This document shows, piece by piece, positions 13,401 through 25,400 of a stretch of DNA of 64,000 nucleotides. How positions within the stretch are numbered: the stretch's first letter is position 1; each line of letters opens with the position of its first letter. The notes beneath the pieces were generated by a model. That model did not search any database and was not told where the DNA came from. It worked only from the letters and a program-made list of their open reading frames with translations. This DNA is from Didymodactylos carnosus (taxonomy: Eukaryota; Rotifera; Eurotatoria; Philodinida; Philodinidae). Both the position numbers and the translations under genes were made by a program. The stretch covers positions 62,001 through 126,000 of the forward strand of contig CAJNOQ010000002.1 of NCBI GenBank assembly GCA_905250885.1, given 5' to 3'.

Positions 13401-14576
13401 ACGATAGATACGAATTTTCTAGGAGCATGTAACACATACTAATGTACCACCACAACTGGCAGCTAGTCTTGTGGCGGATTTAAATGAAAATCGTGGAAAA
13501 GGTGCAGCAATTTTTCAAAAACGAAAAGCACGATCGGAAAAATGGGTAGTGGATGAGAATAATGTCAAAAAACAATCACATCAACCGACATCAAGTTATA
13601 TTGGAGTAAGTTTAAAATCAATATAACACGAAAATTGAGCTATCCGCCTCCTATGTCTCAAACCACTTAATAGGACGAGTTTGAAAGGATTTTAAAATGA
13701 GAATTGCAGGACTTTCATGTAGTTTTTGTGTTTTATATAGGCAACAGCAAAACCGTGGGGCCAAAAAGCGCCCTCCGCATGGAGTGGTGACGAGTCCCAT
13801 TCGATTCCACCATATTCACCAGTTCGTCCAGTGCACCCAGTCGAACCACAATCTCCTCAATTAACACCAGCACCTCAAACTGGACCAAGATTTGGTGACT
13901 TCAATGTAAAAGCCAAAGGATGGAATACAGAGAGTATGTCGATTGGAAATTTCTATCTTTTCCCAACTAACAAATAATTTTATTGGGTATTCTAGATGTC
14001 GCTCCACAATCTCCTCGTGCTACAGTGACTGATCAACGAAAAGCTGTTAATCTAAATATCGGTCCAAGTATTCGTGAGGGTATAATGGAATCCCATACAC
14101 GTAGTAATTCTCTACCATGGTCACCACCACCCATTAATCAAAATATGCCACAGGAACATTTTTTCTCACAGCAACAACAACAACCATCAAACGATGAATA
14201 TTTTAATTATCCACAAGAAAATTTGCTTGCTAAATGGAAAAATCAAGATTACGTTCCATGGAATCAACAGAATGAATCTCAACAACGAAACCAGCAGATG
14301 CCAATGACTCGTGAAGGTGTGGAAAATATACGACGCCGATTAATGCAAAATCAAGGACAAGAAGATGGATATAATGAGTCAATGAGACAAGCGTATGGAA
14401 CCAGACCACGAAAAGTTTCTGGAAGTCATGGACAATTCCCGCAACATCAACAACCTCAATTTCAACATCAACGTCAACAACCTCAATCTCAACGCCAACA
14501 ATCTCAATCTCAACATCAACCGCAACAGTATTATAATCAAAGACAACAGCAACAACATCATTTTACAGATTTATAA
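10415..14576 (+). CDS. synaptopodin-2-like PDZ protein (7 exons, 838 aa)
   Basis: Exons are 10415-10504, 11650-11795, 11853-12820, 12992-13347, 13423-13605, 13741-13933 and 13996-14576. All introns are GT-AG and phases join cleanly. Residues 1-79 form an N-terminal PDZ domain: GGAPWGFRLSGG, then VRSRSKA and GDVIVSVNG, the arrangement of the SYNPO2/PDLIM-type PDZ, which in those families binds alpha-actinin and Z-disc partners. Exon 3 encodes a Ser/Tyr/Asn-rich disordered region ending in polyglutamine (about residues 338-368). Exons 4 and 5 carry two copies of a motif of the synaptopodin type, RKIANILEGG..KGNTKFDRQRQRADKFTVE and GKGAAIFQKRKARSEKWVVDE. Exons 6-7 are Pro/Gln-rich and contain PWG and PW motifs. 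Intron 1 is 1.1 kb. A cytoskeletal, actin-bundling or muscle Z-disc role is inferred from the family; orthology to SYNPO2 rather than ZASP/PDLIM rests on the paired KG..F.KR..R...F/W motifs. Confidence 0.88.
12632..12722 (+). repeat. CAG/CAA polyglutamine tract
   Basis: A run of CAA and CAG codons gives about 30 glutamines, interrupted once by an arginine (CGA), inside exon 3 of the PDZ gene. Codons alternate between CAA and CAG, which usually makes such tracts less prone to expansion than pure CAG. Confidence 0.9.
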
Positions 14577-15188
14577 ATTGTTTTTCTAAATATTTTCGAG
14601 TCACGACGAACATTTGTACAATCTCGGTGAACGAATTTAATTTAGAATTAGTCTATGCTTCATACCTCACATGTCAATTACATTAGAGTCGAAACAAATA
14701 TTTCATTTCCTTAAATATTTTTAAATCGCTCAAATAAGGTGGAATCTGTGTTCTTCAAAACAAATATCATTGGATATTTTACTATTGTAACAATACTGAG
14801 GGGAACAAGGTTGAAACACATCCTTTTACTCCTCATCCCTTTTCATACTATTGTTTTTTTAGGCAAATGATAATTATCAATTTTTTTACTTCTCAAAGAT
14901 AATGCGTTTTGTTCGTTTAACCTAGTCCCATTCATATCTCGACCCTTTTCTGCACAACAGGGTGATCTTTTTCAGAAATGTGTGATTAAAAATAAAGCTA
15001 AATTACGTGGTTGCAGTTTACAAATGCAATCGATATGCAAACTATGATCAAGTATGTGAAAATGCGAATAATGTGTCACAAAATTGATCCGTTGTTTACT
15101 TAACCTTTTTATTAGCCAAATTATTTTAGAAAGTAATAATTTGTACATTTTACAGATAACTTTTCAACACTGAGTCAGAATTACAGCA
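14577..15188. other. 3' flank of PDZ gene
   Basis: No gene is seen. AATAAAGC near 14990 is a candidate polyadenylation signal, about 415 bases after the stop codon. Confidence 0.4.
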
Positions 15189-15189
15189 A

Positions 15190-15597
15190 TCATGACTAGA
15201 GATCTGCACGGACAATTCCCCTTGCCACGGACATACTCGTGCTGCCGCTGACATGGACGAGTAATCGTTCGTGAAAACTTTTTGTGTGCCAGATAAATTC
15301 CAAATATAATATGTTTGTGAATGAAACATAGGGAGTAAAAGACATGTCAATGAAAGAACATGATATACAGGCGAGAAAATTTTCGTTGAGATATACAAGA
15401 GAATTCATTTTCCTATAGAATAGAAGAAAATATCTGTCGTTAAAACATGATTTTTTGTCACACTACAAATTTTTTATTCACGGGCACGGGCATATACGGA
15501 CACTCAAACAACTTCACGGACGGGCACGGACAAACATCCCAGAAAGGTCTACGGTCCAGGCAGAAAAATCTTGCCCGTGCAGATCTCTAATCATGAC
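15190..15597. mobile_element. hAT-type MITE with 8-bp target duplication
   Basis: The element proper is 15197-15589 (393 bases). Its ends are perfect 15-base inverted repeats: TAGAGATCTGCACGG at the left and its exact complement at the right, extending to about 19 bases with one mismatch. The 8 bases ATCATGAC flank it on both sides, a duplication length diagnostic of the hAT superfamily, whose ends commonly begin C/TAGNG. Several copies of CACGGAC/GGGCACGG lie just inside both ends and could be subterminal transposase-binding repeats. The interior has no transposase frame, so the copy must have been moved in trans. The intact duplication and matching ends suggest a fairly recent insertion. 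Confidence 0.9.
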
Positions 15598-16810
15598 CCT
15601 TATAATCGCATTATTTCAAAATTTTCTCCAGTCACGTAATGAATCGTTGGAGATAATAACAACACGTACAATAATGATGAATGTTTAAGTTAATATGAAA
15701 AATAAACAAATATAAATTTTATCATCAGCACTGATTATTACATTTTGCTTTGCGGATGGACGTACGTGTTCAGTCCTTGATAACGGAAATTTCCACATTT
15801 ACCCAAATGTTTAAAACAACGCAGTAATCAATGTAGAGATACTTATAAGAGACTTCTAAAACAACTTGTTTATCCCTATAAACTGACTCAAATGTGTACG
15901 ATACAGTGGCAGTCTTGTATGAATATTTAGTTTCTCAGCACCATAGCCCATGCTTGTTGTAGTGTACCAATAAATTTTCAGCTTTCTTTCAATATCCTGA
16001 TCTTCTCCACACCATTCTAACATATAAGAAAAAATATTCTATTTCTCTTTCGGCAAAAATGACCAAGAAATAAAATATTGCTAGATATCTGGATTCTCAA
16101 AACGCTCTGACAAATGGAATGTTTTATACTGATCAGTCGTCTTTGATCTAACATACTCATCACACATTCATTTTTGCCGTTTGTTTCATGTATGTTGATG
16201 CGATATGAACTGGTATTTTCTCTGACAGATAGAACATTTCTCGTTCGCACCAAATTTAGTATACATTGTATTTGTATTCGATTTCGTTCAGAGTTTTAAA
16301 AATGATCAAATTTTGATTCTCATTCACATGATGCTAAAGAAATTATTATTACTGAATTTACTTATTAATAATTGAAAGGCTTCAAGATTTAACTCAAAGC
16401 ATCATATATAACTACCAAAACTATGTAAAATCCTTCGTGTGTCCATCATAAAAGTCAGTCTTGTCTCGCAGACACTATCAAAATTCATGTGAATACTTAA
16501 ATAATGGATAACTTTAAGTTGTCGTGTAGTTTTCGAGAGAGCAATTCTTAAAGTCGAAAAGTAAATTATACATTAAAGCTTACTGTGAAGAAACAAAACG
16601 TGCTGTGGATTTACGTCGTTCAAAATAAACCTGGAGTTGCTTCCATTTGATCAGATAATTTTGCGTTACTTATGCGCTTTCTTTAAGCTGTTATTTTAAA
16701 ATATACAGTTTTTTTTTTGCTTCTTCTCGCTAGTAGTATAGGAATGATTCAAATTTTGTAGTTATTGCACAGCACAACACACATTCTTAGAAGCCACAGA
16801 AATATATTAG
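15598..16810. other. intergenic stretch without gene
   Basis: I see no gene, RNA or clear repeat here. The short open frame on the minus strand at 16017-16253 has no motif or splice partner. Confidence 0.4.
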
Positions 16811-16950
16811 AGAATCGAAAAACTTTAAAAGCTTGTTCAATAAAAACCGATTCCAGATTTGTCTTCTCACTAGTCGATCATCTGGTACGGGAGAGCTTTT
16901 GAATCGGGATACTTTAGAAAAAAATTTCGACATCGTTTCGCCTTTGGTCT
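16811..16950. repeat. copy of a dispersed palindromic repeat (one arm)
   Basis: This segment matches both arms of the palindrome at 52276-52590. Shared words, in order, are AATCGAAA.ACTTT, GATTTGTC.TCTC, GTCGA(C)TAT/CAT, TGAATCGGGATACTT, AAAAATTTCGACATCGTTT and GGTC. Only one arm is present, and the match stops where the 1.67-kb element at 16955 begins. The second arm is not recognisable on the far side. Confidence 0.7.
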
Positions 16951-16954
16951 CGTG

Positions 16955-18620
16955 CACTGTTAAAAATCTGTGTTCCTCCGTTCTCTGGAGAACATGATGA
17001 AGAACATGAATGTGTTTTTTAAAAACTGAAGAACAGAATATATGTTCTTCAGCCTGTTTTCATGTTTTTGTTCTTCAAAAAATTAGTTCTTCATTTTTAT
17101 AAAGAACAAAAAACGAATTATTGTTCTTCAGAAAACATAATTTTTGTTCCCCAGCTTTCTGAAGAATGTAAATCATATCCTTGTTCTTCAGAGAGCGTAG
17201 TTTTGTTCGTCAGCTTTCTGAAAAACAAAAATAAATATAAATCATATTTTTGTTCTTCAAAGAACAAGAATCCACAGTCTATTAAAATATTTGTTTATGA
17301 AAATGCGTGTATCGGCGCAATTGAGGAGAGCCGATGAATGCGATCACATGGTAGTAATGACTGTCTTCTACAAACATAAAACAATAAACAAATAAACATT
17401 TTTTTTGCGAGCTGCATGATCGTCCTTAGTTTTGTTGAAATCTTTTCTGTAAAATCATTAATTTTTGGATGATTATTCTTCTTTCAGATTCTAGTCTATC
17501 GTAGTTTTGTCTGTTTGTTTTCATTTGTGCTAAAGAGAAAATTTAGAAGTAAAAGAGAAGTTTCAGACTGTGAGGTGTAATTATGTTGTTTTAGTCTTCC
17601 AGTTTGACCTTCTGGCTTTGATGATTAGCTTTTTTAGGCTATAAGAGAGATTTCTCTTCTTTCGTGTGTGTTATCTATCTACCATTATTCTTAGTTCTGC
17701 ATGTTTGTTCGTCTGCCACTTATTGCATTTGTAATTTCTGCCTTTTTTGTTCTCTCCTGAACCATGTAGTTCAGTTGAGCTGCGGTTGATTACTTCATCG
17801 AAGGTTAGATTTTCTAAGTGGTACTAGCTAGTTTAACCCACCTAATCTGATGCATGCTTTTATACTAACATTTGTATCATTCATTTACACATTTTTCTTG
17901 TATGTTGCTTAGAAAGTGAGCTATTTCTTTTACTCTTTTTGACTTTATTTTCTCGTTTATGCTGTATTATGTTTAACTAAACCTGTTTTTGCGTTCTTCT
18001 ACGAGAAACTTTTCTTATTGTGTACATCACCTTTCTGCTTATTAATGCAACTGACAGTTCAACTTACTAATAAATTTTTATACCAACAAACTGATCAGAA
18101 TCTTCTATGACGGTAGCTCTATATATGAAAAGAAAGCCACGTTCTTAAGATAAATGGAATCATGTACTGAGGATTTGAATTCTTCAGCCGATATCTGTGT
18201 AAAACAGTTGTAAAACAAGGCGAAAATAAAAATTGTTGTTCCCTTAAGTACAAAAATTATGTTCTTCAACTTTTTGGTAGTTTTTAAAAAATTAGTTCTT
18301 CAGAGAACAATTTGTCCCCTATAGAGATCCAATAATCTGAAGAACAACACTTTTTTTCTTCAGAAAGTGTGATCTTCACCTTTATGTTCTTCAGAGAACA
18401 CAAAACGTGTTCTTCAGTTTTTTGGAAGTTCTTGAAAACCTGTTCTTTGAAGAACAAGTTGTCTCCTATAGAGATCAAAAAACCTAAAGAATAACCATTT
18501 TGTTTTTCATAAAATTGAATTCTTGTTGTGTAAATCTTTGGAGAACACATATATGATCTCTATAGAGGACAAATGAAGATCATTTTTTTGTTTTTTGAAG
18601 AACGCAGATTTTTAACAGTG
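16955..18620. mobile_element. 1.67-kb inverted-repeat element rich in GTTCTTC/GAAGAAC
   Basis: Left end CACTGTTAAAAATCTGTGTTC and right end complement CACTGTTAAAAATCTGCGTTC form an inverted repeat of about 21 bases with one difference. Inside both ends (about 16980-17275 and 18230-18600) GTTCTTC and GAAGAAC recur at short intervals in both orientations, so each end can fold repeatedly. The word CTATAGAGATC occurs in the right part near 18318 and 18470, and in the other orientation near 18554. The central part (17350-18230) is T-rich with no recognisable protein. Flanks are TG on the left and TA on the right, so a TA duplication is not proven. It is most likely a non-autonomous DNA transposon. 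Confidence 0.68.
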
Positions 18621-19096
18621 TACAGTAACTTTTTACAAAAGTTTTGAGCAAGACCATGATTTTCGATCACACTTGTCAATATAAAGTTAGTACGTTGAGT
18701 GATCTTATTTTTTGCTAGTTCGTTAACCGAGTTTTCAGTCTTATCCTGTAATAAGATTAAATACATGAAAAAGGTTGACGATTTGCCGAGGTATCAGTGT
18801 TAATTTTATGTGGAAAAGTCAAGCAACAATATGATAAGTAAATTTAAACCATTCATCATTCTTCTTTTATCCGACATAGTTATCAAATTTACATAGAAAT
18901 CACTTACTAACGTTCTGATCACAAATGACTTACACATAAATGCATTGCACAATACGTCGGATTTTGTATCAGGAGCATTTTATATGGAAAATTCTGTCTT
19001 CGTTATAACAAAAAAAAATCATTTTTCATACAAATGAAAAGAAGTGTACAGAATAAATCTGCTAATATTTCATTTATATCACGGATAGAAAAATAA
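18621..19096. other. intergenic stretch without gene
   Basis: AT-rich DNA between two mobile elements. No coding or RNA feature is supported. Confidence 0.4.
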
Positions 19097-19358
19097 ATTT
19101 CATGCAGAGTCACAAAAAAAGTGCTTTTTTGTATTCAGTACACTCGATCACCCAGAAAATTTTCTATTTTTGGCAAGAGGTATGGCCAAAAGTTTAAGAA
19201 AAACTTTGATTTTCTCATCTCTCAAATTTTTTATCGCTATTTTTGTTCGAAAAAATTTCCTCAACTTTTAACAATACCTCTCACCAAAAATAAAAGATCT
19301 TCTGAATTATTGAGTGTATTGAATACGAAAAAGCACTTTTTCGTGACTCTGCATTTAT
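19097..19358. mobile_element. foldback MITE with ~110-bp inverted repeats
   Basis: The left arm starts ATGCAGAGTCAC and runs through AAAAAGTGCTTTTTTGTATTC, ACACTC and ATTTTTGGCAAGAGGTAT. The complement of the right arm repeats the same order: ATGCAGAGTCAC, AAAAGTGCTTTTTCGTATTC, ACACTC, ATTTTTGGTGAGAGGTAT. Each arm is roughly 110 bases and diverged, with a short loop between. No protein is encoded; the open frame across it at 19121-19414 is accidental. A target duplication is not clear. Confidence 0.75.
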
Positions 19359-19600
19359 GGATTTTATTTTTTTATGCGCATCATAAGCTCACGTGTTATT
19401 ATAATGTTATATAAAATACAGACGCGACAGCGCAGAAATATGAATAGAGATGAATTACATTAAATCAAGACTCTTTAATAAAAACGAATTTTTTTTAAAT
19501 AAAGTTATTGTATTTTGCATCTCTATTGAAGCTGCAGGGAGTGCTCTATCTGTTATTTGTTTAATGTAGTTTATGGGATCTAAAGTGATTTTCTAACTGA

Positions 19601-21960
19601 TTATTTATCGTTGTGACTTGTTAGTATATCACTTTCATTATAAATAGCACGGATAGTACGTTTTTTGTTATTTTTATAAAATAGATGACTTAAATGGTCC
19701 AGTAACATTTTTAACGTGTCGAACGAAACATTTTTAGGTGATAAATTTGAATTTGACTGGAACACTATAACGATGGTTTGTAATGGCCGGCTATTGTTTC
19801 CGTTCGTTGAGTTAGACTTAAGCAATTTCATGAGATAGTCGTTCTTATTGGTTCGAACGTCGTAATTTCCGTCTGCTGCTGCATCTGTGGGTGGTATAGT
19901 AGTGATCGTCGACGAGATTTCGAAAATAGTATTCACAGGAGGAATCGTTGAAGTTGGTGTGAATGTGGGTTTAATAGCTAAAGACAGGCGAACTGAATAT
20001 ACACAAAAATGATTAGCAAAGTCTTACTTTCAGTCAATTCATTTGTTATTGAGATTTGTGTGTTGATTGTACTACTGATAGTACTAATAGTGGTAGTTGT
20101 TGTCTCGATAGTTGTTGTTTTTGTGATTCTAGTCGGGATCTCAGAACTGACCGGGCTTAATGATCTTAGTGTACTGTCATGATGAACAGTTAAATTCATT
20201 CGTCCAACAATATTGAGTCCTAGACGAGGTAATCTTGCCGTTATCTTGGTTATCAAAGGCCAATATCGATGGCTACTTTGTTGTTGTTGTGAGAACGGCG
20301 TACTGTTCCAGTTAGCATTCACTGACTGAAGTTTATATAATTCGGATACAATATTAGTTAAATTCGACATAACGCTAACATTTGATGATGAAGAATTCTG
20401 CGACATTAAATTATTCAGTATTCGCTCTTGTACTTGATTATCTACAAAACGAATGAACAAAGAGCAGTTAGAAAAATTCTTTACTACATAGAATTTTGAG
20501 TAGTGTCATTAGAGTAAGTGGAGAAGTTGATAGACTTCATGAACTACATCACATTTCCTCAGCAACAATTGAATGCCAATTTTTGTATCATCTGCTACGT
20601 TCGTACCTGATGTATGATATGTATCTGAACTATCTACGTATGTCATAAAATGTGCAAGAGAGGAATTGTCTGGCTTTGTATGGTACGTCGGTTTACCCGA
20701 CAGAATGTTCGTTAACGTTTGTATTAACAGTTCTAGTTGTTGCTCATTGAAATGAGATACAATTTTACTAGCAAATGTTGATGGTTCATCGGATAATATT
20801 TTATGTAATTGATCAGTTGATATATTATTGATATTCATCATATTTGAGATGTTTTCGGGATTTGTATGACGTATTATTTGCATTAGATCATCACTAAATA
20901 TGGAATTATTAAAGGAAAGAATTTCTATGGGAAGTTTTGCATCCGGCAATATGGATGTGTTTTTTTTCGACTGTTCACCCTGTAAGGCTTTCCATCCATT
21001 TGCTAATTCAACAACTTGAATATTTTTTCCGTTTATTATTGATTTTAAATTATTGCTTAACTCCAAAGAGACATTTGTAATTAAGGTTGGTGAATGAAAG
21101 GTGGTAAGAAGAGGTTGATGTTGTTGTTCATTTTTTGAAAATAATAATGAAATGGGTTTTTCTTGTTGAATGCTTTCAAGACGAAAGATGGGTGACGTTT
21201 GTGGTTGTGACTGTTGTTGACTGCCCTCTACATGCATTTTTTTCATTATATTTGGATTAAAACGATGTTTAAACATAGTTGTTTCAAACTGACCGGTATA
21301 GGGCAAATCATGATTTTGTACAGTATTGATCGTATATGTATCTGTTATAACTGGTTGATCGTTTATGTGGTACAATTGTGGTGATAACATAACGCCTTGT
21401 CTCGGGTTATTAAAGTGCTCATTTTGTTCATATTGTTTTTGTAATTGTTTAATGTACCGTTGTCTTTCATTGGTATCTAAAATACGTGCCGAATAAATCG
21501 ATGCCATACTAGAAGGATTAACAGGATTCAAAAGGTTCATTTGATTGGAATATCCTTGTTGATTGTCTTCATTGTTGTTAAGCATTACATTACTATTGCC
21601 TAAATAGGCTAAAAGCATGTCATCATCGTTAACAATTGTTCGTCGTGAATCTTCGGGATCAAGCGCTCGAACAACTTTTGATTTATTTGGCTCTGACAGA
21701 GTGGAAACAACGCTATTCGATGTATCGATACTATTTTGTAGTGCATATTCGGATGGCAAAATTTCCATTTCTGTATTTTTTGAACGAATGATATCTGTTA
21801 AAGTAGGTGTTCCTAACACTTGTAAAACTGGAGGTAGTTGACGTTTTCTTCTCATTCTCTTAACAAAATATGACTGAAAGTGATCGATATTCGTTTCACA
21901 TAGAGTAAAATCAATAACAAAAACAACAATTATTAACCACAATTTCCAGCTATTTTTCAT
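19601..21960 (-). CDS. unknown secreted protein, 732 aa, 3 exons
   Basis: Exons on the minus strand are 21960-20553, 20441-20028 and 19977-19601. The second intron has a strong GTAAGA donor. The first uses GTGATG, the only phase-compatible donor I found near the end of exon 1. Residues 1-21 are a clear signal peptide (hydrophobic WLIIVVFVIDFTLC). Soon after comes a basic KRMRRKRQ cluster, a furin-type site. The body is Gln/Asn/Ser-rich with little predicted globular structure. A Thr-rich segment (TTTIETTTTTISTISS) near the end of exon 2 could be O-glycosylated, and several NxS/T sites are present. Few cysteines occur. I do not recognise the family. Secretion with proprotein processing is inferred from the two N-terminal signals. 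Confidence 0.78.
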
Positions 21961-22445
21961 TTATTATCATTACTATACAACTTTTTTCCTGTATTGTGCA
22001 TGTAGTAAAGGCTGAATAATCGAATTACAAGACAACGAACAATCTGAACTTGTTAAGGTTTCCTACAAAACATTTATACACAATTGATAACAGATAAAAC
22101 GAAGCCTGTATGCTATATTACATAATGGATCATTAATACATGTGTACTTAATTATGAAAACTTATTAATTTGTGCCACTAAACTATAGTATCGATATCAT
22201 CTTGTTTATGCTTATAGTTGAGATTACTGGAACTTCATTTACTGCTGAACACATCCATCATGAAAAAGAACAAATTAAAGTTATAAAAAAGGTTAAAATT
22301 AACTGCAGAGATATTATACGGGAGACTTTTTTATCAAATCTCGCATCATAAGACTTTACACACGATTGAGTTATATTTTATTATATAAGTTGAACAACAA
22401 TGTACAGAAAAATGATGAATACTGAAAAGTAAATACTTACAATTG

Positions 22446-25400
22446 TCATGTGTAAGACAATAATTGCAATTCATAACATCCATCGATCTAAACAGTGAAT
22501 AAAACTGAATTCTTTTGAGCAAAAACAACTTTCTACGAAAATCAAACAGAATGTAGGAAAAATTTATTGTTGTCTACGAAAAGTGCACTATCATCAAGAC
22601 GTAAGTAAAAACATATACAAATCTTTCTTCGAAGGTTTTAAGATGCGACGCGACGCAAGAGTAAGTTCATAAAATGTCGAGCTCTGCTTCTTTTTATTCA
22701 CATTGTGCTAGAGACTCAGTTTTCCGATGTATTAAAAGTTAACCATTTCTAACAAGTGTCTTGGCAACTTCCGCCATTCATCTACTTTTTGTCGATCCTT
22801 CGAAGAACGAGTTAAACATCCATTTTTTTAAAGCATTCAAAAACCATTTTCTTTGCTCTTTCCGTTAAACTAAACTATCTGTCTCTATTAGACTTTAGGG
22901 AGTTAGTTCAACTATGCTTTTCGTCCCCGTTTTCTGATCATTCCATGTGCATTCATCAGTGAGAATGCACAGAAACAGAGCTACACATTTTGTGCACTTA
23001 TGTTTGTAACCCAGTAGAAAAAACCTAGTTATTATAATAAATCTAAGACATCATCTTCACTAGCTGCGAGTCTATTAGATACTACTATCCATTTCAAAAT
23101 AAAAGGCTGGTTATTTTTTGAATAACTTTTAAACAAATGAGGATAGAGGCCTGCGATTTCTGCGAATGGAAGGAGAAGGCCTGAAGACGTCGTTTCACAA
23201 GAAAAATCAGTAAAGAAATCATTTTTCGATATAGAATTTTAAGAAGAACTTTGAGAAACAAATCTGGTTCACCAGAACTGAAAGTAGTAATATAAAAATA
23301 TTTTTATACGAGTAGGTAGCCCAAATTGTCCTTTTCAAAATGGAAGTCAAGCGTGATCTTCATTTTCAGTGGTTCGGATGTGGTATCGGATTTCCCTAGA
23401 GCCCCCGGTGATTCCGAGTAGTTTCCTAATTGTATGGAACATATGCAATTGACTACACTAAATCTAGTAGGACTGCTTATTTTCAAAAAAATACGCGAAA
23501 AAAAACAGGTGATTTCCAAGATTTATAGAAATTAAGCTTTCTAGACTATTTTCATCAAGTTTTGGAAAACTTAAACTTTCCTCAAGATACATCAGTATGG
23601 CCTCAATATACTACATAGTGTACAATATTTATGCTATTCTATACCTAATTGATTACAAAGCTACGGTTTTTCGAGAAGGATTCAAAACTCCTTCAACAAG
23701 AAAACCGTTTTTTAAACTTTGACTCCCATAACCACATTTGGCAGATTAAAAAGTTATTCAAAAAACAGTCGACCCCCTTTTATTTTGAAATGGATAATAG
23801 CACGGTGGGACAGTCTTTTATCCATAGATAAAAGAAGACTGTCCATTCGCGCTTCTCTTAGATTTTTTCAGGGTGATGGAAACGTGTAACTTTAAATAAA
23901 AAGACAAAAAGCAGTTTTATTTAACTTCTGATACATATACACACACATAAATAAGACAAATTATCAATCCGTTCTCGTCTTCTAATGCTCGAAGCTGAAA
24001 CAGCAATCAATCTCCAAGAACAGACGATTTTTCCCAGTAATAAACCGAGCACAAAGAAATGCAAAAAAGTGTACAACAAACGCAAATCAAAAGAAAAATA
24101 AATGGTTTTTTTTTGTAGCGGTCATAGGTAGGCGACGTTGATTACGCAATATTCTGAAATCTTAAAGTAGCAAGGGACACGTAATTCGAAGTTTCCACAC
24201 AATTGTATTTTTGACTTATACATATATCATTCGATAGAGAATTTCACGCTGAACAAGAATATCGCCTTTTTAGCCTTCCCAGTGCACTTTTTCGCGTCGA
24301 AAAATTTAAAATATTGGAGGATCTTAAAATCCGTAAAACCTTCCCATTTCGCAAAAAGTTGAATACTTTTTCCCCGTTTTATTTTGAAACTTTCAAACAG
24401 TCTTTTTCGAGTTCAGTGTTGAAAACTGAATTAGAAAATGTGTTTTTGATGGTTCCCATATGTAATATTATTGCACGAAAAATTTATCATTAAGGATATC
24501 TCCAAAGCGGCTGATTCCGAATATGAATATGAGAGCTGCCCTTAGGGCTTCGAAGATCCGTTTTTCTTGAAAACCAGTTTTTCAGAAACTCTGAAAAACG
24601 CCCAAAGCTTTTCTTAATAACCAAAACTTGTAGCCCGCACATTTCTGATTGAAATAAGACCTCTCCCAACTCTACATGACCTTTCTTTGCAAAGTTATAG
24701 AATTACACGAAGAGCCCTAAATTAATTTCTTCTTATTTCTGTAGCTTCGAGTTGACAATGAATATTTATCAGAAATGTGCGGGCTACAAGCATGGCTTAT
24801 TAAGAAAAGCTTTGGGTGTTTTTCAGAGTTTCTGAAAAACTGATTTTCCAGAAAACCGGGTCTTCGAAGCCCTAAGGGCAGCTCTCATATTCATATTCGG
24901 AATCAGCATCACCGATAACCTATAACCCATTAGGTTTCATCGAAAAAGCGAGGGGACACTTACATATGCTCCCTTGTGAGATTTTCACCAAAAAATGAAA
25001 ATCAACGAAACCTTTAAAAACATATATCATTCGACTCAGTTATTGACATTGACTCCGAATACGATACTTTTATTGCATAAAAAGTGAGTTCTGATGAAGA
25101 AAATTGAGAATTACGGCAGAATTCCGATTTTTTCGCCTCTGATTTAACAAAAGTGAAAGTTCTCAGCAATGGAGAGGAATTTCAAAAAGCCGAGTTCTAC
25201 TTTTGTAGTTCGAATAACGACCGATCGAATGGTGCAAGAATGAAGGTTCCATCTTTACCAGAAAAAACTAGGTGGCTTTTTGCGACGAGGTTTCCGCTTT
25301 GGAGATATCCTTAACGATAATTTTTCGTGCAATAATATTACATATGGGAACCATCAAAAACACATTTTCTAATTCAGTTTTCAACACTGAACTCGAAAAA

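Noticed and set aside
17062-18766. Frames rich in Cys, Ser and Lys in the GTTCTTC element
   Set aside because: The apparent residues come from repetition of GTTCTTC/GAAGAAC, and no transposase motif is visible.
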